Shown here one piece after another: positions 8,323 through 16,070 of a DNA stretch of 64,000 nucleotides (position 1 is the first letter of the stretch; every line of letters begins with the position of its first letter). Below the pieces are notes generated by a model that was given only the letters and a program-made list of their open reading frames with translations, did no database searches and was not told the DNA's origin. Origin of the DNA: Enterobacter cancerogenus (GTDB lineage: Bacteria > Pseudomonadota > Gammaproteobacteria > Enterobacterales > Enterobacteriaceae); contig NZ_CP077290.1 of NCBI RefSeq assembly GCF_019047785.1, positions 4,588,001 through 4,652,000 on the forward strand, given 5' to 3'. A program made the position numbers and the translations under genes.

Positions 8323-8452
8323 TACTGCCTGTGACTGGGTAAAGCCAATCTACCTGACTGATCACGACATAGACGTTATGGCCCGCCAGACGAAGAAAGA
8401 CATCCTGGCGCATGACAAAGCGTGGCAGGCGAACTGCCAGAAGCAGGAGTGA
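8237..8452 (+). CDS. o-spanin lipoprotein (Rz1-like)
   Basis: A 71-residue outer-membrane lipoprotein with lipobox LIASC (Cys18), nested in a different frame over the end of the i-spanin gene and extending 130 bases past it. AGAGG precedes the ATG. This partial overlap is one of the common spanin gene layouts. Confidence 0.85.
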   Translation: MYSRLLTICLMTMLIASCAKRGSVPVVVDTACDWVKPIYLTDHDIDVMARQTKKDILAHDKAWQANCQKQE

Positions 8453-8518
8453 CGGATGCTACTGTGTTCACATTCAATAGCGGGGATATTTCCATACCCA
8501 CCCAAAAGAGAGCCACAG

Positions 8519-8755
8519 ATGAAAGTTCAGGATTTAAGTCATGCCTATAGCATCTGGGAAAACATTCGAGAACTGCAAAAACAGCGCGATCTCATCGCTG
8601 GCGGAGGTGGTCTCGGTGTGACTATCCAGTCAGCATATCAGGATGCTGCCTTTGAAGAGGCAATCCGACCTCATGCTGTAGCAGAGCTGGAACGTCGTAT
8701 TGAGAAACAGAAAAAAGTCATTATCGACCTCGGCGTTTCTTTTTCTGACGGCTAG
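8519..8755 (+). CDS. Small phage protein of unknown function
   Basis: A 78-residue, mostly helical protein (HAYSIWENIRELQKQRDL and AVAELERRIEKQKKVI look like coiled-coil helices around a glycine-rich turn). It is not recognised by family. The start at 8519 has AGAGAG upstream and removes a cysteine-rich leader that a start at 8456 would add. It closes the lysis operon ahead of a hairpin at 8764. Confidence 0.6.
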   Translation: MKVQDLSHAYSIWENIRELQKQRDLIAGGGGLGVTIQSAYQDAAFEEAIRPHAVAELERRIEKQKKVIIDLGVSFSDG

Positions 8756-8763
8756 CCATTACA

Positions 8764-8785
8764 AAGCTCACCTGCTGGTGGGCTT
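8764..8785 (+). terminator. Hairpin after the lysis genes
   Basis: AAGCTCACC (8764-8772) pairs with GGTGGGCTT (8777-8785), including one G-T pair. No T run follows, so termination may be weak or factor-dependent. Confidence 0.4.
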
Positions 8786-8793
8786 GATAATAG

Positions 8794-8840
8794 TTATCCC
8801 CAAAGTGGTTTATTAATCAGCAATCAACATTTGGGGATAA
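8794..8840. repeat. 11-bp perfect inverted repeat between lysis genes and reverse gene
   Basis: TTATCCCCAAA at 8794-8804 is matched by TTTGGGGATAA at 8830-8840, with 25 bases between. It sits just past the 3' end of the reverse-strand gene 8855-9415. No T run follows on either strand, so it is not a plain terminator. It could mark the boundary of inserted DNA or bind a protein. Confidence 0.6.
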
Positions 8841-8854
8841 ATGATAAATATATT

Positions 8855-9415
8855 TTAACTGTGACGACTTGAAGAGATTCTTTGTTTCATGGCATTGAGA
8901 CCAATTTTTTCTCTGCACGTCAAAATTTGACCCCAACTTTCATTAGCGTTGAATTGTACACCCCTCACGATAATGCCAAAATCGGAGGTAAACTTTTCAT
9001 CTTTGTTCTCAGGCGCGACTAAAACTAACATCATCATGCCAAAAATATATCCTACTGGAAGTACCCACTGGCCTCCTAATAGCATTTGTTGTTCTTCGGT
9101 TATTGTCAGCCTTTTGTCAAGTTCACCCTCATGTTCTATTGAGCAGCGACCATACTCATAAATTGCTTGAGGTATGGTTTTACCACCAGCTTCAATGTTA
9201 GTTACACATAACCCAAGGGCGATAAAGGATAGAAGATCTTCATCATCTTCAAGAAACTTACGGATTCTGTCTCCAACCCCTGATTTTGGTCTTCTTTTTT
9301 TCGCCGTAGAATCTAAAGCAGGAAAGAGATGAAGTAAGGTGGTTTCGTAGTCTTTAGTGCCAAACTCAGTGAATGCTGCACTAAGTCTTCTTGCAATAGC
9401 GCTTTGTTGTTGCAT
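8855..9415 (-). CDS. Reverse-strand accessory gene (moron), unknown function
   Basis: A 186-residue protein on the strand opposite to the phage late genes, with visibly lower GC than its neighbours. It is mostly helical. GRCSIEHEGEL near residues 90-100 contains R-x4-H, the catalytic pattern of HEPN ribonucleases, and ALDSTAKKRRPKSG near 33-46 also recalls HEPN-type defence proteins. This is a weak motif match and not a family assignment. A good ribosome site (CTGGAG) precedes the ATG. Opposite orientation and AT-rich flanks suggest expression from the prophage. Exclusion of other phages is a reasonable guess. Confidence 0.65.
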   Translation of the reverse strand: MQQQSAIARRLSAAFTEFGTKDYETTLLHLFPALDSTAKKRRPKSGVGDRIRKFLEDDEDLLSFIALGLCVTNIEAGGKTIPQAIYEYGRCSIEHEGELDKRLTITEEQQMLLGGQWVLPVGYIFGMMMLVLVAPENKDEKFTSDFGIIVRGVQFNANESWGQILTCREKIGLNAMKQRISSSRHS

Positions 9416-9532
9416 TTTATTCTCCAGTTAACCATCAACGTGCAAAAGTACGCCTGCCTTCTCAGATTACATTTGTTTTAAAACTAATACCTTAACAAGT
9501 TATCAATATAGAAAGTAAATCGGGGAAAAATT

Positions 9533-10990
9533 ATGCAGGTCACTATTGATGGTGTCCCGTATTTGCCTGCCTGTGTTTCAGCGTCACGGATTGGCATTGC
9601 GATTACCACCCACAACCGGGCGGACGATCTAAAGCGCGCCATTGAGCAGCACACCAAACATCTTCCTGTCGGTGCGCTGGTGGTGGTTATCGACGACGGC
9701 TCTAAACCTGCCGCAGTGGTGCCTGACGGCGTGCAGCTGCTTCGCCATGAAACATCACTCGGCATTGTTGCTTCGAAGAACGCCAGCCTGTCAGCCCTGA
9801 TGGATGCCGGGTGTGAGCATCTATTTTTATGGGATGATGACGCCTGGCCTATCGCTGATAACTGGCATCTTCCTTACATCGAATCACCCGAGCCACATCT
9901 GGCTTACCAGTTTCTCGATCTGGCTGGCCGCAACAAGCTGAATGACCTTTCGGTGCTTTACCGTGACGAACAGCATATGGCTTACACCGGGCAGCGCGGT
10001 GTGATGCTGTACTACCACCGCAGCGCCATCGAGAAAGTGGGCGGATTCGATCCGGTTTATGGTCGCGGCATGTACGAACACAGCGACCTTGCCCTGCGCA
10101 TCCATAACGCAGGACTGACTACGTGGGCTTACGCTGATGTCGTCGGTTCAGAAAAGCTGATTCATTCCCTCGATGAGCATGAGGCTGTGGAGCGGTCAGT
10201 GCCGAAACCAGACCGACAGGCGCTGGTGGAACGTAACGTTAAAATCCACAACGAACGGCGTGATACCGGCTTTACCGATTACGTTGAATATCGACGTCAG
10301 CGCGACGTGGTTATCACTACGTTACTGACCAGCCAGCCTGACCCTCAGCGCGGCACGAAAATGACGGCCTCACCTGACATGCTGACCAGGTGGGCGGCCT
10401 CGCTTCGGAATTGTGGACGTATTGCGCTGGTGGATGAATTACTGACGGCACCGGCAGATGTTGAGCTGTATCTCGTACCTGACGTGAAGATGAATGTCTA
10501 CTTCCGGCGCTGGCTGCATATCTGGCAGCACCTGCGCGATCACCCTGAATACCGGTTCGTCTGGTGTACTGATGGTACCGATGTCGAAATGCTTCGCGCG
10601 CCGTGGGAAGAAATGGAACCCGGGAAGGTGTATGTCGGTTCTGAACCGAAGACCTACGCCGACTCCTGGGCGAAACAGAATCATCCTGAGCGTATCTATC
10701 AGGAATTCATTGAAGCGCACCGCGGCGATGTGATGCTTAACGCTGGTCTGCTGGGTGGCACCCGCGCTGATGTAATGGCGTTCGCTCACGGCATCATCCG
10801 TCTTTACTACCGGATCGAGAGTTATCGTTTCTGGAAGAAAGAACAGGCTGGCGCCGCGGTGGGTGACATGCTGGCGTTCGGTATTGTCGCGCAGTCGTTC
10901 GCTGACAGGCTGGTCACCGGCCCTCTGGTTCATACGGTATTCAAAACGGATGGTTTAGGCAAAGAGTCAGCTTGGTGGCAACATAAATAA
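9533..10990 (+). CDS. Two-domain glycosyltransferase
   Basis: A 485-residue protein that seems to join two GT-A type domains. Residues 15-230 are a family 2 glycosyltransferase: AITTHNRADD at 23-32, VVIDDGS at 51-57 and the metal-binding WDDDAWP at 100-106. Residues about 285-485 form a second nucleotide-sugar binding region with WCTDGTDVEML and MLNAGLLGG. There are no membrane segments, so it acts in the cytoplasm. It lies between a reverse gene and a second glycosyltransferase, ahead of the packaging genes. Target unknown: phage DNA or virion proteins are the likeliest. GGGGA precedes the ATG. Confidence 0.8.
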   Translation: MQVTIDGVPYLPACVSASRIGIAITTHNRADDLKRAIEQHTKHLPVGALVVVIDDGSKPAAVVPDGVQLLRHETSLGIVASKNASLSALMDAGCEHLFLWDDDAWPIADNWHLPYIESPEPHLAYQFLDLAGRNKLNDLSVLYRDEQHMAYTGQRGVMLYYHRSAIEKVGGFDPVYGRGMYEHSDLALRIHNAGLTTWAYADVVGSEKLIHSLDEHEAVERSVPKPDRQALVERNVKIHNERRDTGFTDYVEYRRQRDVVITTLLTSQPDPQRGTKMTASPDMLTRWAASLRNCGRIALVDELLTAPADVELYLVPDVKMNVYFRRWLHIWQHLRDHPEYRFVWCTDGTDVEMLRAPWEEMEPGKVYVGSEPKTYADSWAKQNHPERIYQEFIEAHRGDVMLNAGLLGGTRADVMAFAHGIIRLYYRIESYRFWKKEQAGAAVGDMLAFGIVAQSFADRLVTGPLVHTVFKTDGLGKESAWWQHK

Positions 10991-11004
10991 TGGAAGGGTG
11001 ATTT

Positions 11005-11112
11005 ATGAATAATCTCAAGAATGGAGCAACTTCGAATGTAATTGCTCCAATTGTAAAAAACATCATCGAAGATGCAATTGCAACGTTTATTCTTTTATCC
11101 CAGAATACTTAA
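11005..11112 (+). CDS. Possible 35-residue ORF
   Basis: An ATG at 11005 with GGAAGGG six bases upstream opens a 35-codon frame ending at TAA 11110-11112. It contains the inverted repeat TGGAGCAA / TTGCTCCA. It runs into the 3' end of the convergent gene 11087-11320. No similarity is recognised, and it may be the remains of a longer gene. Confidence 0.3.
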   Translation: MNNLKNGATSNVIAPIVKNIIEDAIATFILLSQNT

Positions 11113-11320
11113 ATGCAAATTTCTTGGTTTTAAGTACCGTTTCAATTGCTTCATGAGGTGTTTTTTCTTCAACCAATTTCCATGTTTCAATTGTATTGGT
11201 TTGGAATTTATTAAGCTGTTCAGGAGTCAATACGTTTTGCATTTGAACAACAATTGAATTCAATGCATCGACCTTATAAATCAAATTTTCCATGATTTCT
11301 TGCATGATATTGTCAGACAT
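11087..11320 (-). CDS. Small reverse-strand accessory protein
   Basis: A 77-residue, low-GC gene between the two glycosyltransferase genes, facing the other way. The product is helical and acidic-amphipathic (IMENLIYKVDALNSIVVQMQ). AAGGA lies six bases before the ATG, so expression is plausible. It is not recognised. Size, orientation and base composition fit a moron. Confidence 0.55.
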   Translation of the reverse strand: MSDNIMQEIMENLIYKVDALNSIVVQMQNVLTPEQLNKFQTNTIETWKLVEEKTPHEAIETVLKTKKFAFKYSGIKE

Positions 11321-11420
11321 ACTTAATCCTTTTTTATTTTAAGGGGCACCCAAGTAGCGTTTGGGTAGCACCTAACATACCTAAATCTAGACATAATCAA
11401 CACCCTGATATTCAGACAGT

Positions 11421-11446
11421 AGCCGCCATCGTGCGGCTTTTCTTAT
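11421..11446 (+). terminator. Hairpin with T-rich tail before the second glycosyltransferase
   Basis: AGCCGC (11421-11426) pairs with GCGGCT (11433-11438), followed by TTTTCTTATT. It would separate the small accessory genes from the glycosyltransferase-HNH transcript. Late antitermination would be needed to read through from the lysis genes. Confidence 0.6.
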
Positions 11447-11459
11447 TGGAGATTCGCTG

Positions 11460-12047
11460 GTGGCTGAAGAGATTAAGTTTGCGGTGGTCGGTCATCACGC
11501 CAGACGGCAGCAGGCTGAGGCGCTGACCTCTGCTATAGGCGCACATTTGCTGATTGATGGCGGTAACCACGGCGCGAACTGGAATCATCGTCGTGCAATC
11601 GAATGGGCTGCTGAGCAACCTTGCCGGGTAGTAGTGTTGGAAGACGACGCGCTTCCTGTGCAGGGCTTCACCGATAAGGTAACTGACTGGCTGGTGCGCT
11701 TCCCTGACGACATGCTGAGCTTTTATCTTGGTACTGGCCGACCGCCGCAGTATCAGAAAGAGATTGCCGGAATGCTGGTGGATGCGGATCGCGTCTGTGG
11801 TGACCACATCGTATTAAGCAAACTGATTCACGGCGTATGTTACAGCCCTCCTCAGGGCAGGCTGGGGCGCATGCTCAGCACCTGGAATAAAACGCTGGCA
11901 GCTGATTACGCCGTCGGTGAGGCATTCGGTGGCCGGGTGATTTATCCGTGTTACTCGCTGGTGGATCATGCCGACATGCCGACGGTTGAGCGTCACCCTG
12001 ACAACGAGCCGAGGACGGAACGCCGCCGCGCATGGAGACTGGCATGA
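11460..12047 (+). CDS. Glycosyltransferase-like protein (LEDD motif)
   Basis: A 195-residue protein with VVVLEDDALPVQGF near 55-68, the acidic signature of GT25-like or other GT-A enzymes, and HADMPTVERHP near the end. It begins with GTG, with GGAG eight bases upstream. It overlaps the HNH gene by ATGA, so it is part of the packaging transcript. It is probably the partner of the two-domain enzyme upstream, adding a second sugar or acting on the same target. Confidence 0.65.
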   Translation: MAEEIKFAVVGHHARRQQAEALTSAIGAHLLIDGGNHGANWNHRRAIEWAAEQPCRVVVLEDDALPVQGFTDKVTDWLVRFPDDMLSFYLGTGRPPQYQKEIAGMLVDADRVCGDHIVLSKLIHGVCYSPPQGRLGRMLSTWNKTLAADYAVGEAFGGRVIYPCYSLVDHADMPTVERHPDNEPRTERRRAWRLA

Positions 12048-12388
12048 ACAAAGAGCCCCGCGTATATGGCAGCCGATGGGATAAAGCCCGTCTGCGTTTC
12101 CTGCAGCAGCACCCACTATGTGTGATGTGCGAGCAGCAGGGACGCATAACCCCAGCAACGGTGGTTGACCATATCGAGCCCCACAAACTCAAAGAGGCGC
12201 TTAAGTCAGGTAACACGCTGGCCATATCGAAAGCACAGCTCCTGTTCTGGAGTAAAGAGAACTGGCAGCCACTGTGCAAAGCACATCATGACTCAACCAA
12301 ACAGAGAATGGAGAAGAGCGGCGCGGTAATAGGCTGTGATGCCAATGGCTACCCGCTAGATCCTGCTTCTCACTGGAGCACGCAATGA
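12044..12388 (+). CDS. HNH endonuclease (packaging-associated)
   Basis: A 114-residue HNH nuclease: CVMCEQQGRI near 29-38, VVDHIEPH near 43-50, and NWQPLCKAHHDSTKQRME. Such genes beside the cos site and terminase of HK97-like phages (HK97 gp74) help terminase cut and package DNA. The start at 12044 has GGAG six bases upstream. It overlaps genes on both sides by ATGA. Confidence 0.9.
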   Translation: MNKEPRVYGSRWDKARLRFLQQHPLCVMCEQQGRITPATVVDHIEPHKLKEALKSGNTLAISKAQLLFWSKENWQPLCKAHHDSTKQRMEKSGAVIGCDANGYPLDPASHWSTQ

Positions 12389-12588
12389 AAGACCTCATCA
12401 TCGAGTATCGTGACGGTAAGTTTGTTCAGCTGGCAATTGATGGCGTAGCGATGAAGACCGTTACCTCTATCCAGTTCTCCCACACGGTAGGAGAAAACGT
12501 GCCGACGCTAACCTTTTCAGGGCATGTGTGGCCCGAGCATGGGAAAGGCGCTCAGAAACTCGAACAGGTAGACAAACATTCGGCATAG
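12385..12588 (+). CDS. Small phage protein before cos
   Basis: A 67-residue protein, predicted mostly beta strand (KDLIIEYRDGKFVQLAIDG), coupled to the HNH gene by ATGA. It is not recognised. It is the last gene before the intergenic stretch that probably holds cos, so in a circularly permuted map it would be the right-end gene of the virion genome. Confidence 0.6.
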   Translation: MKDLIIEYRDGKFVQLAIDGVAMKTVTSIQFSHTVGENVPTLTFSGHVWPEHGKGAQKLEQVDKHSA

Positions 12589-12772
12589 CGCGGCGGCGGT
12601 AAGTCGATTACCTGTCATGTGAAATCATTTCAAATGCAACGATATCAAATGAGAATGAATACCATCAAGGGCAGGGGGGGGAGCAAATCTTCAAAACCTT
12701 TGCCCCAAATGACCGCCGCCAAAGTTTGATTTTAACGCTAACCCGATTTTTTTAGTTTTAAGGTGTTGACAT
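12589..12772. other. Intergenic region, candidate cos packaging site
   Basis: A 184-base gap between the HNH and small terminase genes, the place of cos in HK97-like phages. It holds a run of eight G at 12674-12681, an inverted repeat GGCGGCGGT (12592-12600) / ACCGCCGCC (12712-12720) around it, and the near-repeats TTTCAAATG and TATCAAATG at 12628-12652. The exact cut cannot be read from sequence. Assignment is from position and repeats. Confidence 0.5.
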
Positions 12773-13258
12773 ATGGCAGATAAACGAACCCGTTCCGACA
12801 GTTCGGCGGCAGCGGTTCAGGCCATGAAAAATGCAGCAGTGGACACCATCGATCCTCCGTCCCATGCAGGTTTGGAAAAAAAAGCCGAACCATTCTGGCA
12901 TGACAATATCAGATCGAAAGCTCTGGACAGCTGGACGCCGGCCGACCTTCTGGCCGCTGTAGAACTGGCAAATAACCAGCTCTATATCACGGTTTTACGT
13001 AAGGATTTACGCAAAGAAGAGCGAACACGCGGAGAGGGCCGCGAAGAAGGGCTTATCAAAGACCTCCGCAAGCAAATTGTTGAGCTGCAGCGAACTATTC
13101 TGGCTCAGCGCCGTGACCTCCAGATCCATTCCCACGCAACCAACGGCGAAAGCCGCGACCAGAAGAAACGCAATCAGAATGATCGTGATGCACGAAATAC
13201 CAAAACCGAGCATCAGGACCAGGACGACAACCTGATCGCCTTTCCCAAGCACGGATAA
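12773..13258 (+). CDS. terS: Terminase small subunit (HK97 gp1-like)
   Basis: A 161-residue protein that recognises cos or pac DNA and feeds it to the large subunit. The N-terminus is a helical DNA-binding part. The region 75-120 is a charged coiled coil (LRKDLRKEERTRGEGREEGL). The tail is polar and disordered. AAGGTG lies seven bases before the ATG. Identity rests mainly on position before the large subunit and similarity to HK97-type small subunits. Confidence 0.85.
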   Translation: MADKRTRSDSSAAAVQAMKNAAVDTIDPPSHAGLEKKAEPFWHDNIRSKALDSWTPADLLAAVELANNQLYITVLRKDLRKEERTRGEGREEGLIKDLRKQIVELQRTILAQRRDLQIHSHATNGESRDQKKRNQNDRDARNTKTEHQDQDDNLIAFPKHG

Positions 13259-13264
13259 AAGACT

Positions 13265-14779
13265 ATGACGCGAGGTGAGCGTGTAATAGCGTTCATTGAG
13301 CGCTTTTGCATCGTGCCGGAAGGCAAGCTTATCGGCCAGCCTATGCGGTTGGACCCCTTTCAGAAAGATTTCATCCTGGCGGTTTACGACAATCCAGCCG
13401 GAACGGATATGGCGATCCTCAGCATCGCCCGAAAAAACGGTAAAACAGGCTTAATCGCTGGAATCCTGCTGGCTCACCTGGTGGGTCCTGAAGCGGTTCA
13501 GAACACGCAGATTGTCAGCGGTGCACTCAGCCGGGAACAGGCGGCCATCGTTTTTAACCTCGCGGTGAAGATGGTCAACCTGAACCCTAAGCTGCAGGAG
13601 ATTGTTCACATTACGCCAAGCGGCAAAAAGCTGATTGGTTTGCCGTGTAACGTCGAATACAAGGCTTTATCCGCAGAAGGTAAGACGACGCACGGCCTTT
13701 CCCCCATTCTGGCCATTCTTGATGAAACCGGGCAGGTAAGGGGACCACAGGATGATTTTATCGATGCAATAACTACCGCGCAGGGGGCGCATGAGAACCC
13801 GCTGCTGGTTGTTATCAGTACGCAGGCAGCAAATGACGCCGACCTGCTGAGCATCTGGATTGATGATGCAGTCAAATCGAAAGACCCGCACATCGTGTGC
13901 CACGTTTATGAAGCGCCAAAAGACGCTGATATCAGTAAACGCGAGTCCTGGCTGGCCGCGAACCCGGCGCTGGGCACATTCAGGTCAGAAAAAGACATGG
14001 CGCGCCAGGCTGAGAAAGCTGGCCGAATGCCAAGCTTCGAAAACACCTTCCGAAACCTCAACCTCAATCAGCGCGTTTCTACCGTATCGCCGTTTATTTC
14101 CCGCAGCGTGTGGGAGCTTTGCGGAGAGATGCCGATTAACACCCCGAGGAAGTGGTACGCGGGGCTGGATCTGTCAGCCAGGAACGACTTAACGGCGCTG
14201 GTTATAGCTGGTGAAGCAGATGATGGTGTCTGGGATGTTTTCCCCTTCTTCTGGACACCGCAAAAGACTCTTGAAGAGCGAACCAAAACGGACCGCGCAC
14301 CCTATGACGTTTGGGTGAGGGAGGGGCTGCTGCGCACCACGCCAGGCGCTTCGGTGGATTACTCATTCGTCGTTGCGGATATCGCTGAAATTATCGGTGA
14401 TTTCGACCTTACCTCGATGGCTTTTGACCGCTGGCGCATTGACCAGTTCAGGAAGGATGCCGATGCCATTGGGCTGAACCTCCCGCTGGTCGAGTTCGGC
14501 CAGGGCTTTAAGGATATGGGGCCAGCTGTAGACACGCTGGAGTCTCTGATGCTTAACGGGCGCGTGAGGCATGGCATGCACCCCGTATTAACGATGTGTG
14601 CTGTGAATGCGGTGGTGGTGAAAGATGCCGCTGGCAACCGCAAGCTCGATAAGTCCAAAGCAACAGGCCGTATTGATGGCATGGTCGCAATGACAATGTC
14701 CGTTGGTGCTGCTAATGGGGAAGTTACCGAACAGGGTGGTGACTTCGATGACTTCATTTTCCGACCGCTGAGCATGTGA
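13265..14779 (+). CDS. terL: Terminase large subunit (HK97 gp2-like)
   Basis: A 504-residue packaging motor. The ATPase has Walker A ARKNGKTG at 55-62 and Walker B ILAILDETG at 148-156 (D153, catalytic E154). The nuclease domain begins at about 296, with a metal-binding Asp in YAGLDLSARNDLTAL (D302) and later acidic residues such as FDRWR. It cuts concatemeric DNA and drives it into the prohead. It overlaps the portal start by one base (TGATG). Confidence 0.95.
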   Translation: MTRGERVIAFIERFCIVPEGKLIGQPMRLDPFQKDFILAVYDNPAGTDMAILSIARKNGKTGLIAGILLAHLVGPEAVQNTQIVSGALSREQAAIVFNLAVKMVNLNPKLQEIVHITPSGKKLIGLPCNVEYKALSAEGKTTHGLSPILAILDETGQVRGPQDDFIDAITTAQGAHENPLLVVISTQAANDADLLSIWIDDAVKSKDPHIVCHVYEAPKDADISKRESWLAANPALGTFRSEKDMARQAEKAGRMPSFENTFRNLNLNQRVSTVSPFISRSVWELCGEMPINTPRKWYAGLDLSARNDLTALVIAGEADDGVWDVFPFFWTPQKTLEERTKTDRAPYDVWVREGLLRTTPGASVDYSFVVADIAEIIGDFDLTSMAFDRWRIDQFRKDADAIGLNLPLVEFGQGFKDMGPAVDTLESLMLNGRVRHGMHPVLTMCAVNAVVVKDAAGNRKLDKSKATGRIDGMVAMTMSVGAANGEVTEQGGDFDDFIFRPLSM

Positions 14780-16053
14780 TGGAAGAACCTAAATACACGA
14801 TTGACCTGCGAACCAATAACGGCTGGTGGGCAAGGCTGCAGTCCTGGTTTGTCGGCGGGCGTTTAGTCACCCCAAATCAGGGCTCACAGACGGGGCCTGT
14901 CTCGGCCCACGGACACCTGGGCGATTCATCCATTAACGATGAACGGATACTGCAAATTTCGACGGTTTGGCGCTGCGTGAGCCTGATTTCAACGCTCACG
15001 GCATGCTTACCGCTTGATGTCTTCGAAACCGACCAGAATGACAACCGCAAAAAAGTGGGTTTGAGCAATCCGCTGGCGCGATTGCTGCGCTACTCACCGA
15101 ATCAGTACATGACAGCCCAGGAATTCAGGGAGGCCATGACGATGCAGCTCTGTTTCTACGGTAACGCGTATGCACTGGTGGACCGCAACAGCGCGGGTGA
15201 CGTGATCAGCCTTCTCCCGCTTCAGTCTGCCAATATGGATGTGAAACTCGTCGGAAAAAAAGTGGTTTATCGCTATCAACGCGACAGCGAATACGCCGAC
15301 TTTTCGCAGAGAGAGATTTTTCACCTTAAAGGCTTCGGATTCACCGGGCTGGTCGGCCTGTCACCAATTGCTTTTGCCTGTAAATCGGCAGGTGTGGCAG
15401 TTGCGATGGAGGACCAGCAGCGAGATTTCTTTGCCAACGGCGCCAAGTCTCCGCAAATCCTCTCCACCGGCGAAAAGGTGCTGACTGAACAGCAGCGCTC
15501 GCAGGTCGAAGAGAACTTCAAAGAGATCGCCGGCGGTCCGGTTAAAAAACGCCTCTGGATTCTGGAAGCGGGCTTTTCCACATCGGCAATTGGCGTAACG
15601 CCGCAGGATGCCGAAATGATGGCGTCCCGAAAATTTCAGGTAAGTGAACTGGCGCGATTCTTTGGCGTACCGCCTCACCTTGTAGGCGACGTCGAGAAAT
15701 CAACGAGCTGGGGATCGGGCATCGAGCAGCAGAATCTCGGCTTCCTGCAGTACACCCTGCAGCCCTATATCTCCCGTTGGGAAAACAGCATTCAGCGGTG
15801 GCTTATTCCTGCTAAGGATGTTGGCCGAATTCATGCTGAGCACAACCTCGACGGCCTGCTGAGGGGCGATTCGGCATCCCGCGCTGCATTTATGAAGGCA
15901 ATGGGAGAGGCAGGGCTACGCACTATCAACGAGATGCGACGAACGGACAACCTCCCGCCATTGCCGGGTGGCGATGTGGCAATGCGCCAGTCGCAATACG
16001 TGCCGATCACCGATTTAGGAACCAACAAAGAGCCCCGTGATAACGGGGCTTAA
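14779..16053 (+). CDS. Portal protein (HK97 gp3-like)
   Basis: A 424-residue portal, the same length as HK97 gp3. It forms the ring at one prohead vertex through which DNA enters and leaves. Typical features are ISTVWRCVSLIS near 56-67, MTMQLCFYGNAYALVD near 118-133 and HLVGDVEKSTSWGSGIEQQN near 298-317. The start at 14779 overlaps the terminase stop; a GTG one codon earlier is less likely. Its stop codon lies inside a hairpin at 16031-16058. Confidence 0.95.
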   Translation: MEEPKYTIDLRTNNGWWARLQSWFVGGRLVTPNQGSQTGPVSAHGHLGDSSINDERILQISTVWRCVSLISTLTACLPLDVFETDQNDNRKKVGLSNPLARLLRYSPNQYMTAQEFREAMTMQLCFYGNAYALVDRNSAGDVISLLPLQSANMDVKLVGKKVVYRYQRDSEYADFSQREIFHLKGFGFTGLVGLSPIAFACKSAGVAVAMEDQQRDFFANGAKSPQILSTGEKVLTEQQRSQVEENFKEIAGGPVKKRLWILEAGFSTSAIGVTPQDAEMMASRKFQVSELARFFGVPPHLVGDVEKSTSWGSGIEQQNLGFLQYTLQPYISRWENSIQRWLIPAKDVGRIHAEHNLDGLLRGDSASRAAFMKAMGEAGLRTINEMRRTDNLPPLPGGDVAMRQSQYVPITDLGTNKEPRDNGA

Positions 16054-16058
16054 TTTTT
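16031..16058 (+). terminator. Terminator-like hairpin at the portal/protease junction
   Basis: AGCCCCG (16031-16037) pairs with CGGGGCT (16044-16050), followed by TAATTTTTAT. It overlaps the portal stop codon. In the middle of an otherwise tight operon it may lower expression of downstream genes, protect the upstream mRNA end, or be bypassed by late antitermination. Confidence 0.5.
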
Positions 16059-16070
16059 ATGGGGGCCGTA

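Noticed and set aside
12674..12681. G8 run as a sequencing error
   Set aside because: It is in a non-coding gap, breaks no frame, and fits a packaging site; it is kept as a cos candidate.
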